From assembly GCA_018398815.1 (NCBI GenBank), contig CM031622.1:11928469-11992468 (forward strand): a DNA stretch of 64,000 nt. Direction: 5' to 3'. The DNA comes from Conus ventricosus (Eukaryota; Mollusca; Gastropoda; Neogastropoda; Conidae). The translations under genes and the position numbers were made by a program. Positions 55,621 through 64,000 of the stretch are shown here, one piece after another; position 1 is the stretch's first letter; every line of letters starts with the position of its first letter. The notes beneath the pieces are model-generated. The model ran no database searches. It worked only from the letters and a program-made list of their open reading frames with translations, and was not told the DNA's origin.

Positions 55621-55799
55621 TAGTAGTCAAACACTTGATTGTGGTAAACTAACGGAAGAACTGCTTTGTTCATGTCCCCACTTCTTATCCAAGGCTTGGG
55701 GGTGATCGAAAAACTGTCATTACTGAAATAAGTCTAGAAGCAAACTTATTTTCCAATGTTACTTGATTTGCCGAGTGTGTAAGTGCACCAGTACTGTTG

Positions 55800-56352
55800 C
55801 TGCATTTCGTTAAGTCCGTTACAACTATGCTTCAAGTTCCTGGGCCAGAGTGGCCTTAGAACAATAGAAAGAGAATCTAAAATTATCAAACTTAACATCT
55901 TCTTCAAAGGCAGAGCTAAACTAATTGGTATTCCAATGGAACAACTAGTATTGAATAAAAGTAGCACCAGAGTGGCGGTCAATGTTATAACCATACCTGC
56001 ATTAAATACCGACAGCCACTTATTCATTTTATCCTAGTTCTGTACGGCTGTGGAACTCACTGCCGGGTGCCATCAAGATTGCCACAAATGCAGTCTCATT
56101 TAAAAAGCAAATTGACACGACAGTTTTGAGATCTGCATATTGACGATTTTCTGTTTAACTTCCCCAGATATTTTATGGTTACCTGGGCCTGAATCTGGCC
56201 ATGCTAAAATTAACTTCTTGAATATCGAGTGTGACCCCTTGTTTGCCAAATTTGCTCCAGGGCCAACAGACTGAGTCGCACTATTTTATGTTATTTTATT
56301 TTACTGTTAACATGCGCGCTGGTGACCTACTCGTTTTTGAGTGAACCAGTAT
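55800..56352 (+). pseudogene. LINE 3' end, right arm of an inverted pair
   Basis: The plus strand encodes NIFFKGRAKLIGIPMEQLVL and then, after a shift, SVRLWNSLPGAIKIATNA. It ends with GGTGACCTACTCGTTTTTGA and a GAAGAAGAAG tail. The two arms face each other with their 5' sides. Confidence 0.75.
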
Positions 56353-56599
56353 TTTAGGAAGAAGAAGAAGAGAGTCTGTCACTGTCATGTTCAGTGCACA
56401 AATTAGGTAGCCTATGTCCCATTTCTTTGTTTCACCATCATTACTTTAACGCATATGTAAGCTTCGGCTACTCTTCTTCTTTTGAAACAACCGCATATTT
56501 GACTAGAGTCAACGCAAGTTGAGAGAAGCGAAAAGAAAAAAAGAAGAAAAGAAAAAAGCAGTGGACTGTGGTTATTAATATTACAGAAATTCTTCTTAC

Positions 56600-56758
56600 C
56601 AGCGGCTAACCTTTAACAAAATGGCGTACCAAAGCTTCCGTTACAAAGATGCTTTACTGCAATCTATCGGAATAAATTGCATGGACTCTTTCGGGTTGAC
56701 AGAAACGATGATAATAGCATTTAAAATAATGCACACCAGTGTGACTAAAACGAAAAAC

Positions 56759-56760
<2 letters not shown>
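56600..56760 (-). promoter_or_regulatory. Candidate SRRT first non-coding exon and promoter
   Basis: On the minus strand a CGCCATTTTG sequence (complement at 56618-56627) resembles a YY1 site typical of housekeeping starts. It is followed by a good splice donor, CTG|GTAAGA, with the exon ending at 56600. An acceptor just before the SRRT start codon (54938) implies such an upstream exon. The link is inference from splice signals only. No TATA box is evident. Confidence 0.35.
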
Positions 56761-56792
<32 letters not shown>

Positions 56793-56977
56793 AAGCTTCA
56801 GACGAATATTGAACAAAAGCACCGACTGAAACCAGTTCATTATCAGGCGAGTGCGCGTGCACACACACACACACACACACCATCCCTCCCGTACGGTTGC
56901 CTTTTGGCCTTTCCACTCGCTAGTTCTCCCCCCCCCCCCCCCCCCCTTTCCCCTCACCCCCCCCCCCCCCCCCCCCC
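56761..56977. repeat. Poly-A, CA and poly-C tracts
   Basis: A run of about 29 A (56761-56789), a CA tract (56862-56880) and two C runs (56930-56946, 56959-56977). Confidence 0.9.
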
Positions 56978-56989
56978 CTCACACCGCAC

Positions 56990-57120
56990 CTCTGTCTCTG
57001 TTTCTGTCTGTCTGTCTCTGTTTCTGTCTGTCTGTCTGTCTCTGTTTCTCTGTCTCTCTGTCTCTGTCTGTCGTCTGTCTCTGTCTCTGTCCTCTGTCTC
57101 TCTCTCTCTCCTCTCTCCTC
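56990..57120. repeat. TCTGTC-rich simple repeat
   Basis: Degenerate TCTG/TCTC repeats directly abutting the heptamer array. Confidence 0.9.
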
Positions 57121-58605
57121 TCTCTTTCCTTTTGCGTTTTGCGTTTTGCGCTTTTGGTTTTGCGTTTTGCGTTTTTTGTTTTGCATTGTTTCTTTTCCGT
57201 TTTTCTTTGCGTTTTGCATTTTGCGGTTTACGTTTTGCGCTTTGCGTTTGGTCTGTTGGTTTTGCATATTCTGATTTTTCTTTTACGCTTTGTGTTTTTT
57301 GTTTTTGCGTTTTGCTTTTCTTTTTTTTTTTTTTGCTTTGCGTTTTTACATTCTGTGTCTTGAATTTGTGTTGTTGTTTTTTTTCTGTTTACGTTTTGCG
57401 TTTTTTTCTTTGCGTTTTGTGGTTTTACGTTTTGTGTTTAGCGTTTTGCATTTTGCGTTTCTTTTTTTTCTTTTGCGCTTTGCGCTTTGCGTTTTGCATT
57501 TTGCATTTTTTGTTTTGTGTTTTCCGTTTTGTGTTTTGTGGTTTGCGTTTTTTGCTTTGTGTTTTTGTTTTGCGTTTTGCGTTCTTTGTTTTAAGTTTTG
57601 CTCTTTGCATTTTGCGTTTTTTCTTTTCCGTTTTGCGTTTCATATTTTACGTTTTGTATTTTGTGTTTTGCTATGAGCGTTTTGCATTTTCGCTTTTTTT
57701 GTTTTGCTTTTTGTGTTTTGCATTTTGCATTTTGGTTTTTGCTCTTTGCATTTTGTGTTTTGCATTTTGAGTTTTGTTTCTTTTTTTAGCTTTGCGTTTT
57801 GTGCTTTGAGTTCTGCATTTTCCGTTTTGTGTTTTCCTTTTTGCGTTTTTTGTTTTGCGTTTTCCTTTTTGTGTTTTGCATATTGTGTCTTCTGTTTTGC
57901 ACGTTTTTGTTTTGCGTTTTTTCCCTTGTGTTTTGTGTTTTGTTTTCTACGTTTTACAATTTGCGTTTTGGGTTTTGGGTTTTGTGATATGGTTTTTGCG
58001 TTTTTTGCTTCCGTTTTGTGTTTTGTAGTTGGTGTATTGTGTTTAGAGTTTTGCTTTCTGCCTTTTTTTTGTTTTTGCATTTTAAGTTTTGTGTCTTGCG
58101 TTTTGTGTTTTGCATTTTGTCTTTTGCATTTTGCTTGTTGCGTTTTGTGTTTTATGTTTTGCACTTTGCGTTTTGTGTTTTGTGTTTTGCATTTAGCGTT
58201 TTGTGTAATGTGTTTTGCTTTTTTCCTTCAGCGTTTTGCGTTCTTGTTTTGCGTTTTGAGTTTTGCATTCTTTCTTTTGCATTTTGCGTGTTGCATTTTG
58301 TGTTTTATGTCTTGCGCTTTGGGTTTTGTGTTTTGTGTTTTTGCGTTTAGCGTTTTGTGTTATGTGGTTTGCGTTTTTTCTTTAGCGTCTTGCGTTTTGT
58401 GTTTTGCATTTTGCATTTTTTTTGTTTTGCATTTTGCATTATGCATTTTGCTTTTTTGCTTTTAGTGTTTTGCGTTTGTGGTATTGTATCTTGTATTTTT
58501 CGTTTCACCTTTCATGTTTTGCGTTGTGCATTTTCCTTTTGGGTTTTGCATTTTTTGTTTTGTGTTTCTGTTTTGCGTTTTGTGTTTTACGTTTTGGTTT
58601 CTGCT
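57121..58605. repeat. Degenerate heptamer array, consensus near TTTTGYG
   Basis: About 1.5 kb of 6-9-base units such as TTTTGCG, TTTTGTG and TTTTGCA. Because seven is not a multiple of three, all frames on the plus strand read Phe/Cys/Leu-rich long frames (up to 288 codons). These are artefacts. It ends abruptly at the Penelope-like remnant. Confidence 0.92.
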
Positions 58606-58609
58606 TTGA

Positions 58610-59190
58610 ATCCCTTACATCAAAGGAGTCTCAGAACGTCTAGCCAGGACCTTCCAACGACATGGATGCAAAGTGTTCCACAAACCCACCAACTCCCTAC
58701 GCCAGCAACTGACTCATGTCAAAGACAAAACGGACCCCCTCAAGCAGTGTGGTGTAGTGTACCAGGTAGGTTGTTAAGACTGTGCCCATACCTACATTGG
58801 GGAGACAGCAAGACCACTCACCACCCGTCATACAGGAACACCAAAACCGATCTACTTCTGACATACATGAACACCTACAAGCCACAGGCCACAGTTTCAG
58901 CCACCCTGGAAACCAAGATCTTATCTACAGAGCCTTTCCTCACAATAAGAAAAGTTAAAGAAGCCATCGAAATCAAGACCAGACGCCCCAGCCTGAATAG
59001 AGATCGAGGCTTTGAACTTCCCCCTATTTACAATCAGATCCTGACAACCGTTCACCCCACACAACAGTCCCCCACCAGGCCTCGCTGCCACAACAGCAAC
59101 AGTGAGCTGATGAAGACAGGGCGACCCTGTCGAAATATTCTCCAAGTTAGTTTTGATTCCGAGTCTTTAACTACTTTTCTAATAGTGAAA
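58610..59190 (+). pseudogene. Penelope-like retroelement, GIY-YIG endonuclease remnant
   Basis: The plus-strand frame IPYIKGVSERLARTFQRHGC, HKPTNSLRQQL, then GVVYQVGC-stop-DCAHTYIGE and TARPLTTR is the linker plus GIY-YIG endonuclease of Penelope-like elements. Further on, KVKEAIEIKTRRPSLNRDRG and FELPPIYNQIL match the conserved C-terminus in another frame. One in-frame stop and at least two shifts inactivate it. The RT is missing. Confidence 0.8.
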
Positions 59191-59448
59191 GCAATCACTA
59201 CAACGCAATAGAACCAAACCTAGTGGAAGGGAAGTTGGAGAAAAGGATTAAGAGTTTAGTAACAGCCAGAATGATGATGAAGAGGAGGTCAGACTCCCAA
59301 ACTATACCTCCTTCTCCCAAATCAGATAGCTTTTTACGTAAAAAGAAAATCCAAGCTAAACAAAATTGAAAATGAAATGAAGCAGGGAACAGTAAACAAG
59401 TACGGTAATTCTTGCTCCCATAATAAAACCTATCTCAGAGTAACTTTT

Positions 59449-60288
59449 TTTTTTTTTTTTTTTTTTTGCTGTCCCAACTTCTGCGCCACCTCAGAGGCAG
59501 TGCACCCACGCCGCTCATTCCGACACCCCGTCCACAGCCGCAGCCCGGTCGGCCCCGCCGCAGCCCCGGCACCGGCAATCCACAGGGAGCAGTCAATGTC
59601 GAGTCGTCAAGAGCCAACCCACCGGAGGAGACACTGCACTGCTGCCGAGTCACTTCGGTGGTGTTCAGTGGCGCCTGTTCTGATCTAACATACGTAGGAC
59701 ATCACCTACTAAGCCCCCTACTGACGACAATAACTGTTTAGTCGCGGAGCCAGCGTCAGTGAGCTCTCCCTCCGGAGGGCGCCATCACGTCCATCCAACG
59801 ACAGCCCCCATGGACTCGCCGATACGGCGACCCCGACGGCACCAAACAAAGACCACAGACATGGAGAGGACATCGAAACTGAGGTCACCATGAGAGCAGG
59901 ACATGAAGGGCCACAGAATTTGAGACATTTTTTTTATGCTGATCGATGAGAATGATTAAGATGATGCTACGGATTTCCATTTCGGTCTGAGACTACATGA
60001 CAGGGCTGTACTCTACGCTTCCTTTCATAATATATCCCGGCGTCAACCAGGCCCGAGAGATACAGGCACCTGTAGTGTTGGTCAGAAAATTTGAGCAACA
60101 CTCTCAGAAACGCATCCATTAAGTGAATGAAACTCGACTGTGTGGTCCCAGTCTTCCCAACTGAGTCCGCAGCAAACTCAACTCTGGTAGGAGCCGGTCA
60201 GAAAAACCCACATGACTCTGACGGGATTCGAACCCACGACCTCCCAGCCGGGAGTCCGCGACGCTAACCATTTCGCCACGGCGGCTGG
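59449..60288 (-). mobile_element. Long tRNA-headed SINE, young copy 2
   Basis: An 840-bp minus-strand copy of the element at 14050-14903, with box B at 60224-60234 and a poly-A tail (T run at about 59,449-59,467). Duplications TCAGAGTAACTTTT lie at 59435-59448 and 60289-60302. The empty target is preserved in a related repeat at about 60,995-61,030 (CTCAGAGTAATTTTTACTCA). Confidence 0.9.
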
Positions 60289-60558
60289 TCAGAGTAACTT
60301 TTACTCAAGAATTAAACTTGAATAAAGTCAGACAAATACAAAGAATCTAATAGTGGGGGAAAGAAATGTGCAGGCCAACAACCACTCTGTCATTACAGCT
60401 TGACTTGGCAAAGATTTGAACTTAAGGGGGGGGGGGGGTTGAAGATATAGGAAATGGGAACATAGAATTAAGAAAATATATTATAAATATGAAAACTCTT
60501 CACTTGCTGCATGAGAGAACCATCGTAATCCCTCTCAAAGGCAGATCTATTTGTATTG

Positions 60559-60612
60559 CCTGCTCCTAGGCCTTTCGTCCGCTGGATTGGACTCATCAGG
60601 GAGACACGGCTG
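60559..60612 (-). ncRNA. Hammerhead ribozyme core (type I layout), apparently intact
   Basis: On the minus strand CTCC, then CTGATGA (60593-60599), then stem II GTCC/GGAC with an 8-base loop, then GAAA (60573-60576), then GGCCTA and GGAG. CTCC pairs with GGAG (stem I), CTA is a valid N-U-H cleavage triplet, and AGGCCT is self-complementary. Stem III could therefore form between two molecules, as described for Penelope-like and satellite hammerheads. Every invariant core base is present. Confidence 0.75.
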
Positions 60613-61054
60613 ATTGTGTCCGTGCTCCTAGCGTCAAATAGAGACACACCACAGTCCATAATACTGTGGTGTTCTCACCACCAAGGGTTCAAAAAAGAAT
60701 CCAACAGCACCCCCAAAGCAGCCAGCGAAGAGTAGTAAATGAAACAAAACGAAAGTGGGGGGAGGAAAAAAAGTTGCTGAAAAACTAAAGACATTATGCA
60801 AACAGTATAAAATATAGGGACAATCTTTGAGCCTGCGCCTGAGAACCCACCCAAGGATGCAAGGGAGATCAAAAGACAAACACAAAGACGGGCAGAAACA
60901 AATACAAATAACCTTGATTTAATTGAAACGAAATTGATAATGAAGCGAGGCAGGGAACAGTAAACAATAAACAAGTAGGGTAACTCTTGCTCCCATAAGA
61001 AAACCTAACTCAGAGTAATTTTTACTCAAAGCCAGACAAACACAAAGAGAGGAA

Positions 61055-61390
61055 TTACGATGGTTCTCTCATGCAGCTAGTGAAGAGTTTTCATATCTAT
61101 AATATATTTTCTTAAGTTTATGTCCCCATGTTCTTCATCTCCCCCCCCCCCCCCCCCCCCCCACACACACACACCCTTAAGTTCAAATCTTTGCCAAATC
61201 ATACTCTGATGACAGAGGGTTGTTGGCCTGGACTTGTCGTTCCCCCACTATTAGATTATTGGTCTTTGTATTTGTCTGACTTTATTCAAGTTCAAAAGGC
61301 TGTGTCAGTCTTGAATAAAAGTTACTCTGAGCTAGGCTTTCTTATGGGAGCAAGAGTTACCCTACTTGTTTATTATTCCAAACTAAACAA
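61055..61390 (+). repeat. Hammerhead-family repeat, copy 2 (plus, lacks the ribozyme)
   Basis: Plus-strand copy from TTACGATGGTTCTCTCATGC through a C run of about 22 (61141-61162) to TTATGGGAGCAAGAGTTACC. It starts downstream of the ribozyme position. Confidence 0.75.
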
Positions 61391-61671
61391 TTGTTTCCCC
61401 TGATCGACCATACACATATTCAAACTGATGAAGCGAGAACTGGACACAGCGATCCAGAAAGGAATGGAGGGAAAACCAGGGGACAAGGAAGATTCCTGCC
61501 ACGCATTTCCCTGCCGTATACCCTGCTAAGCCGGGCTGGAGATCACTGGACTGCAGACCTGCTACCCCCAAAACAATGGTGTTCAACAGAACGCCCAGTG
61601 TGCACTATACAGAACAGGAGAAACATGTTGAACCACTTTCTTACCAAGAATGGGTGATTGTAGGGGTGACG

Positions 61672-61707
61672 ATGATGATGATGATGATGATGATGATGGT
61701 GATGATG

Positions 61708-61736
<29 letters not shown>
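61672..61736. repeat. GAT microsatellite
   Basis: GAT/GTT trinucleotide tract of about 21 units. Confidence 0.95.
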
Positions 61737-61739
<3 letters not shown>

Positions 61740-61899
61740 ACCCAGGATGGATTATCACTGCTGGGGCGAGACAATAAACAGGGATGATGATAGAACCCGT
61801 ATCTACCTCCAGTCGCACTAAACGGCGCCTGGGCTGCAAAGACCAAGAAGAATACACCTCTACCCAAGGGCCAAGCCAGGATACAAGTATATATATATA

Positions 61900-62230
61900 T
61901 ATTGTATGAATGTCCAGCATTGTATTGTTTGGTCAATCAGTGTCTCCCTGATGAGTTTGATTCAGTGGACGAAAGGCCCAGGAGCAGCAATATGAATAGA
62001 TCTGGCTTTGAGAGGGATTACGATGGTTCCTTCATGCAGCCAGAGAAGGGTTTTCATATCTATGATATATTTTCTTAATTTTATGTTCCCACTTTCTTCA
62101 TCTTCACCCCCCCCCCCCCCCCCCCCCTTTTCTTTTCTTTCTTTCTAAGTTCAAACTTTGACAAGTCATTACTATAATGACAGAAGTATTGTTAGCCTGC
62201 ACTTGTTTTCCCGAACTATGTAATTGTTCA
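61900..62230 (+). repeat. Hammerhead-family repeat, copy 3 (plus)
   Basis: Plus-strand copy with the hammerhead core at 61943-61985, GGATTACGATGGTTCCTTCA, a C run (62107-62127) and TTCAAACTTTGACAAGTCAT. It is followed by AT and GT microsatellites. Confidence 0.75.
61943..61985 (+). ncRNA. Hammerhead ribozyme core, probably inactive
   Basis: CTCC, CTGATGA (61948-61954), stem II GTTT/GGAC (pairs kept through G-U), GAAA (61971-61974), GGCC, GGAG. The cleavage triplet reads CCA instead of CTA, so the essential U is lost. Core and stems I and II are otherwise conserved. Confidence 0.65.
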
Positions 62231-62232
62231 GC

Positions 62233-62234
<2 letters not shown>

Positions 62235-62303
<69 letters not shown>

Positions 62304-62305
62304 AG

Positions 62306-62348
<43 letters not shown>

Positions 62349-62425
62349 CGCGCGCGCGCACGTGTTTGTGTGTATGTGTGTGTGTGTGTGTGTATGTGTG
62401 TGTGTGTGTGTGTCTGTTTCTATCA

Positions 62426-62494
<69 letters not shown>
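62235..62494. repeat. AT / GT / CA / AT microsatellite block
   Basis: AT tract, then GT with GCGC inserts, then CA, then AT. The two AT tracts and the GT and CA tracts make the block roughly palindromic. Confidence 0.95.
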
Positions 62495-62496
<2 letters not shown>

Positions 62497-62790
62497 GACG
62501 CCAAGAGCACAGACACAATCAGCTGTGTCTCCTGAAAGGCATAGACAGGCAATACATATAGATCTGCCTTCGAGAGGGATTGCGATGGTTCCCTCATGCA
62601 GCTAGTGACGGGTTTTCATATTTATAATATACATTTTCCCCATTTTCTTCATCTTCAACCCCCCTTTTTTTTTTTAAATCTTTGCCAGGTCATTACTATA
62701 ATGATGGAAAATTGTTAATTTGCACTTGCCTCCCCCCCCCCCCCCCCCCCCCCCTCACTACTTAATTGCTCAGCATTATATTGTTTGGTC
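62497..62790 (+). repeat. Hammerhead-family repeat, copy 4 (plus, ribozyme deleted)
   Basis: Plus-strand copy. The ribozyme site reads GTGTCTCCTGAAAGGC, so the segment from CTGATGA to GGAC has been lost. The poly-C position is followed by a T run, and a second C run lies at 62,732-62,754. Confidence 0.7.
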
Positions 62791-62879
62791 AATCAGTGGG
62801 CGATTGCATCTCTTAGGAGATCCAAGTAAAAGTTGTTCTGCACATTCTCAGCCGGTGACAACGCTTAGGTTATTGAATA

Positions 62880-63000
62880 GGAGAGCTGACCACTCAGACT
62901 GTTCCATATCTTTTGATCTCCCTTGCATCCTTAAATGGATCCTTAAGCATAGGCTCAAAGATTGTTCCCTACATTTTATACTGTTTGCATAATGTTTTTA
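62880..63000 (+). repeat. Repeat related to 60,780-60,890 (inverse)
   Basis: Shares TTTGATCTCCCTTGCATCCT and ATTTTATACTGTTTGCATAA with the complement of 60,780-60,890. It belongs to the same repeat family. Confidence 0.75.
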
Positions 63001-63039
63001 GTAAATTTTTACTTTAAAAAAAAAATTTTCATAACTTTC

Positions 63040-64000
63040 TAAAAATTTGCAGAAAGACTCAGATCAGGTAGTTATCTTGTCAATTGTGCGACAGAAGCGG
63101 CGTCTCGATTGTTGTTGAAAAGAGATGGTTCTCAACTTATGCAGATCACAGTTAAGGTTTCTATTCACCCCTTTCTCAACTATTCGAAAGGGGTAATTAG
63201 ATGTGCTGATCTAGCTGGACTTGCTGAATCAGAAATCCGGACTGAGATGGAAAGTCAGGGTGCTTTACAGGTCCATAGAGTCAAAATCTCTAAAGGAAGT
63301 GACGTAATTGAAACTAACACGCTATTCTTGACTTTTGCTATGCCATCTCCCCCGGAGTTTGTCAAAGTGGGTTATGTTCGAGTGAAAGTTATACCTTTTG
63401 TACCATCTCCTTTGCGATGTTTCAAGTGTCAACGCTTTGGGCATTCCAGTCGAGCTTGTCAGGGTCAGGAGATCTGCCGTGACTGTGGTCAGAAGAAGCA
63501 TGATGGTCTTGTACAAATGCTGTATACTGCGTCAATTGTAAGGGTGATCATTCAGCAAATCAAAAAGTTGTCCAGTGTGGAAAAAGGAATGCGAGATTCA
63601 GAAAGTAAAGATTGAGAGGAAATGTTCCTTTCTAGAGGCTAGAAGGGTAGTGGAGGTCAGGACTCCTTCGGCTACTACTTATGCACAGAAGGTGGTTAAC
63701 GATTCTGCGAACCGGTCATCGGGTGATAATCTAGGAGCAGCTCCATTCACTACTCTAGAGAAGAAATTGACAGAAATGTGTCATCGGTTTGGATCGGCTT
63801 ACCGTGCTTGAACGGTCGGTGGAGGTTTTGTCTCAGAAATGCAATGTGTTACATCCGGCAGTGTACAACAGGCTTCGGTCCCTGCTGGTGAGGGAGGAGG
63901 TGTTTCGGTTGTGCAGGGTGCTGTGGATCAGAGGTCAGGGGTGAGGGACCGGAGGAAGGAGATGTCCCCTCGCTCGCAGGCCAATGGCAGCAGTGCGGGA
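63040..64000 (+). pseudogene. ORF1 of another I-type LINE, 5'-truncated, runs off the window
   Basis: Plus-strand RLRSGSYLVNCATEAASRLL, GVIRCADLAGLAESEIRTEM, CFKCQRFGHSSRAC (CCHC), then CRDCGQKKHDG, YCVNCKGDH and SCPVWKKE, followed by FLEARRVVEVRTPSATTYAQ. The order matches ORF1 of LINE A, including three zinc knuckles, but the sequence is a different subfamily. Two frameshifts occur (about 63,505 and 63,570). The start is missing, so it is truncated near 63,040. Confidence 0.82.

Larger units (their letters stand above)
59340..61050 (-). repeat. Hammerhead-bearing repeat, copy 1 (minus), split by SINE copy 2
   Basis: A minus-strand copy of a repeat found again at about 61,055-61,390, 61,900-62,230 and 62,497-62,780. 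Shared blocks are TTACGATGGTTCTCTCATGC, a poly-C tract, then CTTGCTCCCATAA-type sequence (complement). It includes the hammerhead core at 60559-60612. A second stretch of the same family (60,930-61,045) holds an uninterrupted version of the SINE target. Probably terminal (pLTR) material of a Penelope-like element, given the neighbour at 58.6 kb. That assignment is inference. Confidence 0.65.

Noticed and set aside
56622..56760. Plus-strand gene start (MAYQSFRYKDALLQSIG)
   Set aside because: It runs into poly-A without a domain or splice signal. The ATGGCG is better explained as a YY1-like site read on the other strand.
57121..58605. Long open frames of up to 288 codons
   Set aside because: They are Phe/Cys/Leu-rich readings of a heptamer array in all plus-strand frames, with no protein-like variation.
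57121..58605. Telomere or interstitial telomeric repeat
   Set aside because: The unit TTTTGYG differs from TTAGGG-type repeats, is highly degenerate, and is flanked by ordinary sequence on both sides.
62497..62560. Third hammerhead ribozyme
   Set aside because: The CTGATGA core and stem II are deleted. Only flanks of the motif remain.

Overview
This is a eukaryotic, very repeat-rich window. The only host gene I can support is a spliced gene on the minus strand encoding ARS2/Serrate (SRRT), the partner of the nuclear cap-binding complex. Eleven coding exons run from the start codon near 54,922 down to 15,282. Their GT-AG junctions and codon phases agree almost everywhere. The rest of the gene (remainder of the RNA-recognition-like domain, zinc finger, C-terminus) must lie left of base 1. 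Long introns, poly-C/G tracts, minisatellites and the mobile-element mix (I-type LINE with RNase H, DIRS, Penelope-like element, piggyBac, hAT, tRNA-headed SINE) suggest an invertebrate, probably a mollusc. That taxonomic guess is inference.

1-14,000: a nested stack of mobile elements inside, or just beyond, the next SRRT intron. A piggyBac-type element (TTAA at 184 and 13,993) is split by an I-superfamily LINE (LINE A, about 725-13,440, minus). LINE A is itself interrupted by a second piggyBac-type element (3,366-4,848), a second copy of the same LINE (LINE B, 5,668-9,690) and an hAT-like element (10,788-12,007). Target-site duplications mark these three inner insertions. 14,000-30,000: SRRT exons 11 to 5. 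Their introns hold an 854-bp tRNA-headed SINE, an hAT element, a piggyBac with a gutted transposase, an assembly gap and a 1.5-kb minisatellite. 30,900-36,500: a degenerate but structurally complete DIRS retrotransposon with inverted termini and an internal complementary region. 36,700-48,000: a minisatellite, SRRT exons 4 to 2, old SINE copies, TTAA-flanked elements and a second hAT-like element with a 6-bp duplication. 48,700-56,400: a TTAA foldback element, SRRT exon 1, an inverted pair of LINE 3' ends and a candidate SRRT first exon.

57,100-64,000: a 1.5-kb degenerate heptamer array, then a Penelope-like GIY-YIG endonuclease remnant. Next come four copies of a repeat, two of which carry a hammerhead-ribozyme core. 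The window ends in ORF1 of another I-type LINE (plus strand).

The I-type LINE links the regions. Besides LINE A and LINE B, four tiny insertions (43-84 bp) of its 3' end lie at 19.9, 30.3, 46.8 and 54.6 kb. Each has its own target-site duplication, and a TTATC-type tail is clear in three of them. I found no single unknown system that explains the window. The most novel-looking points are the hammerhead-bearing repeats, the LINE micro-insertions, the nested stack, and two hAT-like elements with 6-bp duplications.
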